From Amycolatopsis alba DSM 44262 (GTDB taxonomy: Bacteria; Actinomycetota; Actinomycetes; Mycobacteriales; Pseudonocardiaceae), in the NCBI RefSeq assembly GCF_000384215.1, contig NZ_KB913032.1, positions 1,885,021 to 1,949,020 of the forward strand: a stretch of 64,000 nt of DNA, read 5' to 3'. The position numbers were made by a program, and so were the translations under genes. The notes under the pieces are model-generated. The model ran no database searches, was not told the DNA's origin, and saw nothing but the letters and a program-made list of their open reading frames with translations. Within the stretch, counting starts at the first letter, position 1, and every line of letters begins with the position of its first letter. Of the stretch, positions 52,747 through 61,290 are shown in pieces.

Positions 52747-52799
52747 TACGTGAAGGCCCCCTTCGCTGCGTCTAGCGCAGTGAAGGGGGCCTTCACGTA
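52747..52799. repeat. GTGAAGGCC-family hairpin between convergent genes
   Basis: TACGTGAAGGCCCCCTTC (52747-52764) pairs with its exact complement at 52782-52799, and CTGCG/CGCAG extends the stem inside after a G/T mismatch. It is the second hairpin in the 225-bp gap and shares its GTGAAGGCC outer stem with 9947 and 63396. Confidence 0.9.
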
Positions 52800-52809
52800 C
52801 CAAAGATCC

Positions 52810-53787
52810 TCAGTACAGCGCGCTGGCCAGGTCCCGCCGCGCCTTCATCACTCGCTCGTCCGCGGAATCGAACAGCTCGAACAGCGCCACCAAATGCTCC
52901 CGCACCTTGTTGCGCTCGTCGCCCGAGCTGCGCCGCACAGCGGCGATCAGCCGCGCGAAGCCCGCCTCGGGCTGCTGCCCGGCGACTTCGAGGTCGGCGG
53001 CGGCGAGCTGGGCGTCGAGGTCGGCCGGGTCGGCGTCGGCCTTCGCGATCGCGTCCGGGCCCGCGGCCTCGGCCCGCGCGGTGAACTTGACCTGCGCGAG
53101 CGCGGTCTTGGCCGCCTCGTTGGCCGGCTCGACGTCGAGGATGCGCTCGTAGGCCGCCTGCGCCGCGGCGAAGTCACCGCGTTCGAAGGCCGCCTCGGCC
53201 TCCGTGAACCGCTCGTCCTCCGGCACCTCGACACCGCCGCCGTTCTCCTCGGCGGCCTTGATGCCGGGGAGCCGGTCACGGAGCGCGTCGAGCAGCGAAC
53301 CGAGCCACTTGCGGATCTCGGGTTCGGGCAGCGCGCCGGAGAACGCGTCGACCGGCTGGCCGCCGCCGATGGCGATGACCGTCGGGATCGACTGCGCGCC
53401 GAAGAGCTGCGCGATGCGCGGGTTGGCGTCCACGTCCACCTTCGCGAGCACCCAGGCGCCACCGGACTCGGCGGCGAGGCGCTCCAGCACCGGGCTGAGC
53501 TGCTTGCACGGGCCGCACCATTCGGCCCACAGGTCGACGACCACCAGCTGCTGCAGGGATCGCTCGACGACGTCGGTCTGGAAAGTCGCTTCGGTGACGT
53601 CGATCACGGCGCCACCCGCGGCCGGGGCGCCCGGTGCGGCACCGTCGGCAGACGGTGGCCGCGGCGGGGCCGGAGGCTGTTTCTGGGGCGCCTCGGCACG
53701 CGCCTTGAGCGCGGAAAGGTCGACCGCGCCGGAAAGCGCGGCGGAAAGGGCCGCCGTCTTCGCTGCTGATCCGCGTGGGTGTGTCAC
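52810..53787 (-). CDS. Thioredoxin-like/TPR co-chaperone (YbbN/CnoX type)
   Basis: The 325-residue protein has a Pro/Ala-rich N-terminal linker (~30-60), a thioredoxin domain (~62-170) with intact WCGPC (90-94) and the SIPTV cis-Pro segment, and a C-terminal helical TPR-like region (~190-325). The YbbN/CnoX family binds oxidised or unfolded proteins and passes them to chaperones; the intact CxxC suggests redox activity. GTG 53787 gives a natural [18 protein letters not shown] start. No signal peptide. Confidence 0.88.
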   Translation of the reverse strand: MTHPRGSAAKTAALSAALSGAVDLSALKARAEAPQKQPPAPPRPPSADGAAPGAPAAGGAVIDVTEATFQTDVVERSLQQLVVVDLWAEWCGPCKQLSPVLERLAAESGGAWVLAKVDVDANPRIAQLFGAQSIPTVIAIGGGQPVDAFSGALPEPEIRKWLGSLLDALRDRLPGIKAAEENGGGVEVPEDERFTEAEAAFERGDFAAAQAAYERILDVEPANEAAKTALAQVKFTARAEAAGPDAIAKADADPADLDAQLAAADLEVAGQQPEAGFARLIAAVRRSSGDERNKVREHLVALFELFDSADERVMKARRDLASALY

Positions 53788-53885
53788 GGTTCCATCCTGG
53801 CACGCATCCCCGAGTGTTTCACCGCATGCCCCCGGCTGCCCGCTTGGCAGGACGGGTCCCGGTCCGGCAGGCTCCCTGCGAGGGG

Positions 53886-54302
53886 GTGATCGACATTCCG
53901 ACACGCAGGACGGCCACTGTGGCCGTCGCGATAGGCATCGCCATCGTTTGGGTGAGCGTCATCACGGTGCTGATCGCCCATCAGCCCGATCCCGGCGTCG
54001 GCAGTCCTGGACAACTCCGGGAAGGCCTCACCGCCGCGCTCAACGAACACGACGCCGAGGCCCTCTCCGAGCTCATCGATTACCCGCCCGCCTCGGCGGG
54101 CGACTTCGCGAAGTCCTATCTCGACGCGCTGGCCGGTCGCGGCGCCCACGACGTGACGGTGAAGTTCGCGCCGGACGATCTCGCACCGACTTCGGCGACG
54201 GTCAGCGGGAAACTGGCCGACGGCCGCGCGTTCGGCTATCCGGTGGCCGTCGCGGTGAAGGACAAGCTGTGGCTGATCTCCTTCACCCCGCCGCTCCCCT
54301 AG
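53886..54302 (+). CDS. Single-pass membrane protein with small extracytoplasmic domain
   Basis: The 138-residue protein has a basic start, one membrane anchor (~10-30, [20 protein letters not shown]) and an outside domain (~35-138) with [21 protein letters not shown] and [15 protein letters not shown]. This is the pattern of small NTF2/DUF4878-like lumazine-type anchored domains in actinobacteria; function unknown. The start is GTG 53886, and the end overlaps the thiamine-binding protein gene by 4 bp. Confidence 0.65.
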   Translation: MIDIPTRRTATVAVAIGIAIVWVSVITVLIAHQPDPGVGSPGQLREGLTAALNEHDAEALSELIDYPPASAGDFAKSYLDALAGRGAHDVTVKFAPDDLAPTSATVSGKLADGRAFGYPVAVAVKDKLWLISFTPPLP

Positions 54303-54598
54303 TCCGCCAGATGCTTCTCGACCCGCTCCACCTTCGCGGTCAGCTGGCCCTCGTAACCCGGCCGGATGTCGGCCTTGAGCACCAGTCCGACCCGTGACGA
54401 ACCCTCGCCCGCGGCTTCGACGGCGCGTTTGACGACGTCCATGACGAGGTCCCACGGACCTTCCACATTCGTGAACATCGCGTTGGTCGAGTTCGGCAGG
54501 CCGGACTCGCGCACCACTTTCACCGCGCGGGCAACCGCTTCGCTGACACCGCCGTCTTCCTCAGCGGCGGACGGGCTGACACTGAAGGCCACGATCAT
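54299..54598 (-). CDS. MTH1187-family thiamine-binding protein (DUF77)
   Basis: A 99-residue ferredoxin-like protein: MIVAFSVSPSAAEEDGGVSE, then TNAMFTNVEGPWDLVMDVVKRA and SRVGLVLKADIRPGYEGQL. These are DUF77/YkoF-like motifs; members bind hydroxymethylpyrimidine/thiamine and pack as tetramers. ATG 54598 has GAGGAG 6 bases upstream. No thiamine gene is near. Confidence 0.85.
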   Translation of the reverse strand: MIVAFSVSPSAAEEDGGVSEAVARAVKVVRESGLPNSTNAMFTNVEGPWDLVMDVVKRAVEAAGEGSSRVGLVLKADIRPGYEGQLTAKVERVEKHLAD

Positions 54599-54685
54599 CT
54601 TCTGCTCCTCGTTCAGACACTTTTCCCACGCATAACACCCGGTAGCGCGGCATGGCACGGGTACCCACTGGTAACTTCGAACGCC

Positions 54686-55186
54686 ATGAGCCGTCCGTTG
54701 CCGTTCGACCCGATCGCCCGCGCGGCGCAGCTGTGGGAGGCCCGCATCGGGCCGTCCGAAACCATGGCCGCGGTGACCGGGATCATGCGCGTGCAGCAGA
54801 TCATCCAGTCCGCCGTGGACGGCGCGCTCAAACCGCATGGGCTGACCTTCGCCCGGTACGAGGCGCTGGTCCTGCTGACTTTCGCCCGCGCGTCCCACCT
54901 GCCGATGCGGGTGATGGGCGAGCGGCTGCAGCTGCACCCGACGAGCGTCACCAACATCGTCGACAGGCTGGAGAAGGACGGGCTGGTCAAGCGTGTCCCG
55001 CATCCGACCGACCGCCGGACCACGCTGGTCGAGATCACCGACGACGGCCGCGCGCGGCGCGAGGAAGCCACGAAGGCGGTCACCGAGATCGACTTCGGGC
55101 TGACCGGGCTCACCGGCAAGCAGACCGAGCAGCTGACCGACCTGCTGACCAAGGTCCGCAAGGCCACCGGCGACTTCACCGAATAA
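54686..55186 (+). CDS. MarR-family transcriptional regulator
   Basis: A 166-residue winged-helix regulator. The HTH is MRVMGERLQLHPTSVTNIVDRLEKDGLVKR (in parts) and the wing PHPTDRRTTLVEITDDGR. N- and C-terminal helices form the dimer. TAACTT, ending 8 bases upstream of the ATG, may be the -10 of a leaderless transcript. Ligand unknown; the divergent thiamine-binding gene is a possible target. Confidence 0.88.
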   Translation: MSRPLPFDPIARAAQLWEARIGPSETMAAVTGIMRVQQIIQSAVDGALKPHGLTFARYEALVLLTFARASHLPMRVMGERLQLHPTSVTNIVDRLEKDGLVKRVPHPTDRRTTLVEITDDGRARREEATKAVTEIDFGLTGLTGKQTEQLTDLLTKVRKATGDFTE

Positions 55187-55200
55187 CCCCGCAAGTACGG

Positions 55201-55231
55201 AAAGGCCCCCATCCATCGGACGGGGGCCTTT
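55201..55231. terminator. Bidirectional terminator
   Basis: AAAGGCCCCC (55201-55210) pairs with GGGGGCCTTT (55222-55231), with A- and T-runs on the two sides. It serves the MarR gene and the convergent DUF3817 gene. Confidence 0.85.
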
Positions 55232-55249
55232 TCGCGGGGACCGAAAAGA

Positions 55250-55615
55250 TCAGGCGGCGGCGGTTTCCGGGGTCCGGGTGAACAGGCCCACACCACCGTG
55301 CGACAGCCGCTGCGGGCCGTCGAGCTTGCCGTTGCGCAGCGCCCAGGACTCGAACAGCCAGGTGAACAGCGGCGGGATGCTGGAGAGCAGCGCGAGGATC
55401 AGGGTCTTCGGGCGCCAGCCGAGCGGCTTCGCCACGGACAGGGAGACCAGCACGTAGAGGACGAACACGACGCCGTGCACCATGCCGAGGACGGGAACGC
55501 CGCCTTCGCCGAGCTTGACGGCGTACTTGAGGAACATCCCGACCAGCAGCCCGGCCCAGGAGAGGGCTTCGGCTACCGCGGCCACGCGGAATACTAGAGC
55601 GGCCTTGCTGGACAC
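55250..55615 (-). CDS. DUF3817 family membrane protein
   Basis: A 121-residue membrane protein with three hydrophobic helices (~5-28, 42-62 and 70-92) and the DUF3817 pattern FRVAAVAEALSWAGLLVGMFLKY (in parts) and GMVHGVVFVLYVLVS. Function unknown. GTG 55615 is chosen because GGAGGAG lies 4 bases upstream. Confidence 0.85.
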   Translation of the reverse strand: MSSKAALVFRVAAVAEALSWAGLLVGMFLKYAVKLGEGGVPVLGMVHGVVFVLYVLVSLSVAKPLGWRPKTLILALLSSIPPLFTWLFESWALRNGKLDGPQRLSHGGVGLFTRTPETAAA

Positions 55616-55818
55616 TTTCTCCTCCTGTGGGGTCTCACCACTGCTTGTGTCTACATGACTACGTCCGACGAGCACTGTCCAAGGCGGACTCGCCAGGGAC
55701 GTCAACAGCGCTGTCGGACGTGGTGAGACCAGTGTGAGGCGTGACGGCCCTCACCGGAACACCGGGGGCCGTGACACTGCTCACGACCCCCGGTACGAAC
55801 CGGTCTAAACCACTCGGA

Positions 55819-58206
55819 TCACCCGGCGCACGGCGATTTCGGCGCGCCTTCCGGACCTGTCGCCCACGTGGCCTTCGTCTCATCGCCGGTGAGCCTGAAG
55901 TCCAAAGTGGTCCCTCGCGTCAGCTGCTCCAAGCCGACGTAAGCCCGCTGCGAGCCGGATCCCAGTCCTTGGACGTACTGGAGCTTCGACGGGTTCGCGC
56001 CGTCGGCCTTGATCGTGATGTCACGGCCGTTCTCCAGATGCACCACCGACTTCTCGAACCGCGGTGCGTTGAGCAGGAACTGCCCGGTACCCGGCACCGC
56101 CGGATACAGACCCAGCGCGCTGAAGACGTACCACGCGGACATGGTCCCGAGGTCGTCGTTCCCGGTGACACCGTTGGGCGCGTTGGTGAACAACGTGTGC
56201 GCCGCACGCACGACGGCCGAGGTCTTCCACGGCTGCCCGGTCAGCGTGTACATCCAGGGCGAGTGCAGATCCGGCTCGTTGTTCGGGTTGTAGCGGAATT
56301 GGTTGTAGTAGTTGTACGGGCCGACGACCCATTCCTCGCGCACGGTCTTCGCCGGATCCTTCAGCAGATCACTGTAAGCGAAGAAGTCGTCGAGCCGCTT
56401 GCCGACGTTCTCCTTGCCGCCCATGCGGTCGACCAGACCGGGCACGTCCTGCTGGGTCAACCACTGGTACTGCCACGACGTGCCCTCGTGGAACCCGTCC
56501 GGGCTCTGCGGGGTGTACGGCTTGTCCGCCGGGGTGAACCAGTCGCCGCCGGTGACCTTGGGCCGGTAGAAACCGGTGAAGCCGCGGTCGGTCACCGACG
56601 AGTCCCACAGCGTGCGATAGCTGCGCCCCTTGTCGGACAGGGCTTTCGCGTCGTCCCTCTTGCCGAGACCGGCGGCCATGATCGACAGTGAGCAGTCCGC
56701 CAGCGCGTACTCCAGGGTGGCCGAAGCACCGTGGTTCGGGTCGGTGTCCTGCCCCTTCTTCGGGAAGTCCTTGTCGTACTGGACGAACCCGTCCTTCTGG
56801 TAGCTCGCGTTCCCCGAACGGCCCTGGAACGGCGAGGACGCGGGCGGGATCTCGCGCGAGTTCTGCAGAAGTGCCTGGTAGGCCTTGAACTCCTGCCCGG
56901 ACAGCGCACCGAAACGCCACAGGTCGACCAGGAACGGGGTGACCGGATCGCCGGTCATCGTGTTCGTCTCCTGGTTCGCGTACGCCCAGCGCGGCAGCCA
57001 GCCACCCTGGTCGTGGATGGCGAGCACGGATTTCGCGACGTCCTTCGCCCGCGATGGCCGCAGGAGGGCGAGCAGCTGGTTCTGCGTGCGATAGGTGTCC
57101 CACAACGAGAAGAACTCGTAGTACGTCCAGCCCAGCGCGCGATGGATCTTGTCGTCGAACCCGCGATAACGGCCGTCGGCGTCGTTGCCGGTCAGCGGCT
57201 GCAGCAACGCGTGGTAGAGCGAGGTGTAGAACACCGTGCGGTCGTCCTTCGCCCCGCCCTTGATGTCCACTGAGGACAGTTCCTTGCGCCAGGCGCGCTG
57301 GGCGCCGTCGCGAACGGCGTCGAACGAACGGCTTTTCTCGGACGCCAGGTTGAGTTTGGCGCCGAAAGCGTCCACATGGGAGATCGCCGTCGTGGCGGTG
57401 ACCTGCCCGCCGCCGAAGGTCAGCCAGGCGCCGCGCAGTCCTTCACCACCGGCGGACTCCTTCGAGCCCGGCGCGCCGCCTGTCGGCGACCAGGTGCCGA
57501 AGGACTTGAACGGCTTGTCGAACGTCGTGGTGAACCAGGTCTTGTACGGCTTCCCGCCGCAGAACGCCTGCGACTCGACCATTCCTTCGACCGTCCGGTC
57601 CCCGACGACGCGGATCTGGCTCGCCGTCACGGGTTCCTTGTCGTTGGCCTGTCCGACGTTGACGAAGACATTGGCGTCACCGGACTTCGCGAAGGTGTAC
57701 CGCTCGACGCCGGTCCGCGTGGTCGCGGTGGTCTCCGCGTCGACGCCGCCGTAGCCGGTGAGCCGCACCTTGTAGTAGCCGGGTTTCCCGACCTCGCCCT
57801 CGTGCGTGTACGGCGAGGCGTACTTCTTGTGGTCGAAGGTGTCCGGTTTCGTGGTGTCGAAAGCCGCGCCGGGCCCGACGGCGCCGGTGGTGGGCAAGGA
57901 CGACACGAGACCGCCCTGCTCCCAGCAGCCCGCGCCGGACAGGAAGAAATGCCCGAAGCCGCGGATCGCGGTGTCGTCGTAGCGGTAGCCGGCGTAATGC
58001 GAGGAGATGGGGCTGACCTGCGTCATCCCGAAAGGCGCCGAGGCGCCGGGGAAGGTGTTGCCGTCGTCTTTGGTGCCGATGAAGGTGTTGACCGCGTCCA
58101 CGGGGTCGCCACCGGGCGCCGCCGCCGCGACGGGCGTGAAAAGCCCGGCGGGGACGACGAGCGCGGTGAGCAATCCGACGACGCGGATCGAAGTGCTTGC
58201 GGGCAT
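55819..58206 (-). CDS. Secreted GH92 alpha-mannosidase
   Basis: The 795-residue precursor has a Sec signal (~1-30) and the GH92 layout. An N-terminal beta domain (VDAVNTFIGTKDDGNTFPGASAPFGM in parts) is followed by the catalytic (alpha/alpha)6 domain with LYHALLQPL, YEFFSLWDTYRTQNQLL (in parts), GWLPRWAYANQETNTMTGDP (in parts), GNDDLGTMSAWYVFSALGLYP (in parts). GH92 enzymes are Ca-dependent exo-alpha-mannosidases, mostly alpha-1,2. A LacI-type palindrome lies 18 bp upstream of ATG 58206. Divergent from lacI-manA-ABC. Confidence 0.92.
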   Translation of the reverse strand: MPASTSIRVVGLLTALVVPAGLFTPVAAAAPGGDPVDAVNTFIGTKDDGNTFPGASAPFGMTQVSPISSHYAGYRYDDTAIRGFGHFFLSGAGCWEQGGLVSSLPTTGAVGPGAAFDTTKPDTFDHKKYASPYTHEGEVGKPGYYKVRLTGYGGVDAETTATTRTGVERYTFAKSGDANVFVNVGQANDKEPVTASQIRVVGDRTVEGMVESQAFCGGKPYKTWFTTTFDKPFKSFGTWSPTGGAPGSKESAGGEGLRGAWLTFGGGQVTATTAISHVDAFGAKLNLASEKSRSFDAVRDGAQRAWRKELSSVDIKGGAKDDRTVFYTSLYHALLQPLTGNDADGRYRGFDDKIHRALGWTYYEFFSLWDTYRTQNQLLALLRPSRAKDVAKSVLAIHDQGGWLPRWAYANQETNTMTGDPVTPFLVDLWRFGALSGQEFKAYQALLQNSREIPPASSPFQGRSGNASYQKDGFVQYDKDFPKKGQDTDPNHGASATLEYALADCSLSIMAAGLGKRDDAKALSDKGRSYRTLWDSSVTDRGFTGFYRPKVTGGDWFTPADKPYTPQSPDGFHEGTSWQYQWLTQQDVPGLVDRMGGKENVGKRLDDFFAYSDLLKDPAKTVREEWVVGPYNYYNQFRYNPNNEPDLHSPWMYTLTGQPWKTSAVVRAAHTLFTNAPNGVTGNDDLGTMSAWYVFSALGLYPAVPGTGQFLLNAPRFEKSVVHLENGRDITIKADGANPSKLQYVQGLGSGSQRAYVGLEQLTRGTTLDFRLTGDETKATWATGPEGAPKSPCAG

Positions 58207-58223
58207 GGGAAAGGCCGCCTCCT

Positions 58224-58235
58224 GACAACGTTGTC
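58224..58235. promoter_or_regulatory. LacI-type operator 1 (GH92 promoter)
   Basis: GACAACGTTGTC is a perfect 12-bp palindrome with a central CG, 18 bp upstream of the mannosidase start, suited to repression by the adjacent LacI protein. Confidence 0.75.
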
Positions 58236-58427
58236 GCTGCTTGCCCACTTTCGACAAGGACGGACCATTCGGTCAAGAGGTCCGTCAAACCCTGTCCGAT
58301 TCAGGACAATGACCACGCGGAAGGCGTATCAGGGGCACCCGGCAGTAACGGTTCGACCTCGGAAAGCGTCTTCGAAGCAGACCGGGCATTGACATCGACG
58401 CGTCGCTCGCGTTCAATTCCCGCCACT

Positions 58428-59477
58428 ATGACAACGTTGTCTTCCAGCGGACCGGACAACGTCCACCGCACCACCAGCCGACGGGCCACGATGAGTGACG
58501 TGGCCCGGCTCGCGGGCGTGAGCATCAAGACCGTCTCGCGGGTAGTGAACGACGAGCCCGCCGTCCATCCGGACACCGCGGAGCGCGTCATGGCGGCGAT
58601 CGAGCAGCTCGGGTTCCGGCGCAACCTCGGCGCGCGGAACCTGCGGCGCGGCTCGACGACCGGGACGATCGGCCTGATCGTCGAAGACGTCGGGAACCCC
58701 TTCTATTCGGAGCTCAACCGGGCCGTCGAACGCATCGCGACCTCGTTCGGCCGCCAGGTGCTGACCGGTTCGTCGGAGGAGAACTCCGACCGCGAACGCG
58801 AACTGGTGCTGGAGTTCTGTTCCCGCCGCGTCGACGGCATCCTCGTCGTCCCCGCGGGGATGCAGCACGGGTACCTGGTCCCCGAGATGCGCGCGGGCAC
58901 GCCCGTGGTGTTTCTCGACCGGCCCGCCGGCGACATCGTGGCCGACACGGTGCTGGTCGACAACATCGGCGGCACCGTCGAAGCGGTCGCCCAGCTGGTG
59001 AAACACGGCCACCGCCGGATCGCGTTCCTCGCCGACAGCCCGGACATCTTCACCGCGGGCGAACGTCTGCGCGGGTTCCGGGAGGGCTGTGTCCGCAACG
59101 GGATCCCCTACGACGAGAGCCTCGTCGTGATGCGGACACCGACCGCCGAGAGCGTCGGTGACGCCGTGCGGCGGCTGCTCACCGGGCCGAATCCGGCCAC
59201 CGCCGTGATCGCGGGCAACAACCGGGTCGCCGTGCACCTGCTGCGCGCGCTGGCGCACGCGCAGCGGCGCCCGGCGATGATCAGCTTCGACGACTTCGAA
59301 CTGGCGGATCTGCTGGATCCGCCGGTCTCCGTGATCTCACACGACGTGAGCGCCCTCGGCCGGGCGGCCGCGGAACTGCTGTTCGCCAGGGTCCAGGGAG
59401 ATCAATCCGCACCGAGAAAGGTAGTTCTGCCCGTGCATCTCGTAGCCCGCGGTTCCGGGGAGGTCGCCCCTTCATGA
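58428..59477 (+). CDS. LacI-family repressor of the mannose locus
   Basis: A 349-residue LacI-type regulator. The HTH is MSDVARLAGVSIKTVSRVVN (~22-41) followed by the hinge helix in RRNLGARNLRRGST. The C-terminal periplasmic-binding-protein-like domain (~75-340, IGLIVEDVGNPFYSELNRAVE in parts, AGNNRVAVHLLRAL, ISFDDFELADLLDPP) binds the sugar effector. ATG 58428 places operator 2 over codons 1-5; ATG 58491 is an alternative start without the N-terminal tail. It is coupled to manA (ATGA). Confidence 0.88.
   Translation: MTTLSSSGPDNVHRTTSRRATMSDVARLAGVSIKTVSRVVNDEPAVHPDTAERVMAAIEQLGFRRNLGARNLRRGSTTGTIGLIVEDVGNPFYSELNRAVERIATSFGRQVLTGSSEENSDRERELVLEFCSRRVDGILVVPAGMQHGYLVPEMRAGTPVVFLDRPAGDIVADTVLVDNIGGTVEAVAQLVKHGHRRIAFLADSPDIFTAGERLRGFREGCVRNGIPYDESLVVMRTPTAESVGDAVRRLLTGPNPATAVIAGNNRVAVHLLRALAHAQRRPAMISFDDFELADLLDPPVSVISHDVSALGRAAAELLFARVQGDQSAPRKVVLPVHLVARGSGEVAPS
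58430..58441. promoter_or_regulatory. LacI-type operator 2 (over the lacI start codon)
   Basis: GACAACGTTGTC overlaps the ATG of lacI, implying autoregulation. It is 206 bp from operator 1, a distance that would allow looping between the divergent promoters. Confidence 0.7.
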
Positions 59478-60529
59478 GCGGTCACCTCGAACCGATCCGC
59501 CTGCCGGCGAACCAGCCGCCGCAGTTCTACCGCGGCGGCGACGCCATCGCCGCGTTGCGGGGCGCTTCCTCGGACTCCAAGTACGGCCCCGAAGACTGGG
59601 TCGGCTCGGCCACCACGATGTTCGGCCAAGAGACCAACGGCCTGACCAAGCTCCCCAGCGGGGTGTGGCTGCGCGACGCCATCCGCGAGAACCCGTCGGC
59701 CTGGCTCGGCGCCAAGCACGTCGAGGCACTCGGCGATTCGACCGGCCTGCTGGTGAAGCTGCTCGACGCGGGCCAGCGCCTGCCGGTGCACTTCCACCCG
59801 TCGGACTCGTTCGCACAGCGGCACTTCGACTCGCACTTCGGCAAGACCGAGGCGTGGATCGTGGTCGGCACCTACGGCGACGACCCCCGCGTCTACCCCG
59901 GCTTCAAGGAGACTGTCGACAAAGCGACCGTCAACGAGTGGGCTCACAGCCAGGACGCGCCCGCCATGCTCGAGGCGCTGAACAGCGTCGCGGTCACCCC
60001 CGGCGACACGGTCTACATCCCGGCCGGGCTGCCGCACGCGATCGGCGAGGGCGTGTTCGTCGTCGAGCTCCAGCAGCCGACCGACTTCTCGCTGACCCTG
60101 GAATGGCGCGACTTCCTGGCCAACCCGGAGAAGGCGCATCTCGGGATCGGTTTCGAAACCGCCATCGAAACCCTGGACACCTCGGGCTGGGACGAAGAAC
60201 GGCTCGGCTCGATCGTCAAGCGCACCGCGGCCGACCAGGCGTCCACTGTGGACCTGCTCGCCGACGGCAGTGACGCGTTCTTCCGTGCCGACCGGCTCCG
60301 CCCCGACGCTTCCGGTGGGGCGACAACGTTGTCACTCGACCCGTCGTTCGCGGTGCTGGTCGTCATGGACGGTTCGGGAACCCTCCGGACCGAACACGGC
60401 GGCGAATACGCACTGGGCAAGGGCGAGACCTTCGTGGTCCCGCACGACGCCGGTCAGTCCACTTTGGATGGCGACGTCACGGTCATCCGCTGCCGGCCGC
60501 CGTCCCCGGAGAAGAGGGAGCGGACGTGA
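59474..60529 (+). CDS. manA: Mannose-6-phosphate isomerase, class I
   Basis: A 351-residue cupin-type isomerase. LPVHFHPSDSFAQRHFDSHFGKTEAWIVV (in parts) holds zinc ligands of the first cupin; YIPAGLPHAIGEGVFVVELQQPTDFS (in parts) supplies the others and the catalytic Arg region. The C-terminal cupin (~285-351) ends KGETFVVPHDAG. It interconverts mannose-6-phosphate and fructose-6-phosphate. It overlaps lacI and the ABC ATPase gene by 4 bp on each side. An exact operator copy (60322-60333) lies within the gene. Confidence 0.9.
   Translation: MSGHLEPIRLPANQPPQFYRGGDAIAALRGASSDSKYGPEDWVGSATTMFGQETNGLTKLPSGVWLRDAIRENPSAWLGAKHVEALGDSTGLLVKLLDAGQRLPVHFHPSDSFAQRHFDSHFGKTEAWIVVGTYGDDPRVYPGFKETVDKATVNEWAHSQDAPAMLEALNSVAVTPGDTVYIPAGLPHAIGEGVFVVELQQPTDFSLTLEWRDFLANPEKAHLGIGFETAIETLDTSGWDEERLGSIVKRTAADQASTVDLLADGSDAFFRADRLRPDASGGATTLSLDPSFAVLVVMDGSGTLRTEHGGEYALGKGETFVVPHDAGQSTLDGDVTVIRCRPPSPEKRERT
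60322..60333. promoter_or_regulatory. LacI-type operator 3 (inside manA)
   Basis: An exact GACAACGTTGTC lies in the manA coding sequence, encoding Thr-Thr-Leu-Ser. It is about 200 bp before the ABC ATPase start and could act as a transcription roadblock or auxiliary operator. Confidence 0.5.
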
Positions 60530-61290
60530 GCGAACTCCTGCTCGACGCACAGAACCTGGTCAAACGATACGGTTCGGTGGAAGCGCTGCGCGGCGCGTCG
60601 TTCCAGGCCCGCGCCGGCGAGGTCACCGCGCTCATCGGGGACAACGGCGCCGGTAAGTCCACTTTGGTCAAATGCCTGTCCGGCGCGGAGCAGCCGACGT
60701 CGGGCAAGATCCTGCTCGACGGCGAGGAAACGCACCTGGACTCCCCGACCACCGCCCGGCGGATGGGGATCGAGACGGTGTACCAGGACCTCGCGGTGGC
60801 GCCGGAACTCGACCCGGCCGCGAATCTGTTCCTCGGCAGGGAGATCCACCGCAAGGGGATCCTCGGCAAACTGGGCATGCTCGACAAGGCCGAGATGCGC
60901 CGTCAGGCCGTGGAGGAATTCCAGCGGCTCGGCGTGACCCTGCAGAGCACCGACGTCCCGATCGGCTCGCTTTCGGGCGGGCAGCGGCAAAGCGTCGCCG
61001 TCGCGCGTTCGGTCGTCTGGGCCTCGAAGGTCGTGTTCATGGACGAGCCGACGGCCGCGCTCGGCGTCGTGCAGCGCGAACGCGTGCTCGACGTGATCAA
61101 GAAGGTGCGGGACAAGGGCATCGCCGTCGTGCTGATCAGCCACAACATGCCCGAGGTGCTGTCGGTGTCCGATCGCATCGAGGTGCTGCGGCTCGGCAAG
61201 CGCGTCGCCCGGTTCACCGGCGACGGCACGAAACTGGAAGACCTGGTCGCCGCGATGACGGGCGCCCTCGTACAAGAGGAGGCGGCGTGA
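60526..61290 (+). CDS. Sugar ABC transporter ATPase (CUT2 type, single domain)
   Basis: A 254-residue ATPase: Walker A LIGDNGAGKSTLVKCLSG, signature SLSGGQRQSVAVARS, Walker B VVFMDEPTAALG, H-loop VLISHNMPEV. CUT2 systems such as RbsA carry two fused ATPase domains (about 500 residues); this one has a single domain, like FrcA/XylG-type short forms, so it must dimerise. The start is GTG 60526, overlapping manA (GTGA). Confidence 0.9.
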   Translation: MSELLLDAQNLVKRYGSVEALRGASFQARAGEVTALIGDNGAGKSTLVKCLSGAEQPTSGKILLDGEETHLDSPTTARRMGIETVYQDLAVAPELDPAANLFLGREIHRKGILGKLGMLDKAEMRRQAVEEFQRLGVTLQSTDVPIGSLSGGQRQSVAVARSVVWASKVVFMDEPTAALGVVQRERVLDVIKKVRDKGIAVVLISHNMPEVLSVSDRIEVLRLGKRVARFTGDGTKLEDLVAAMTGALVQEEAA

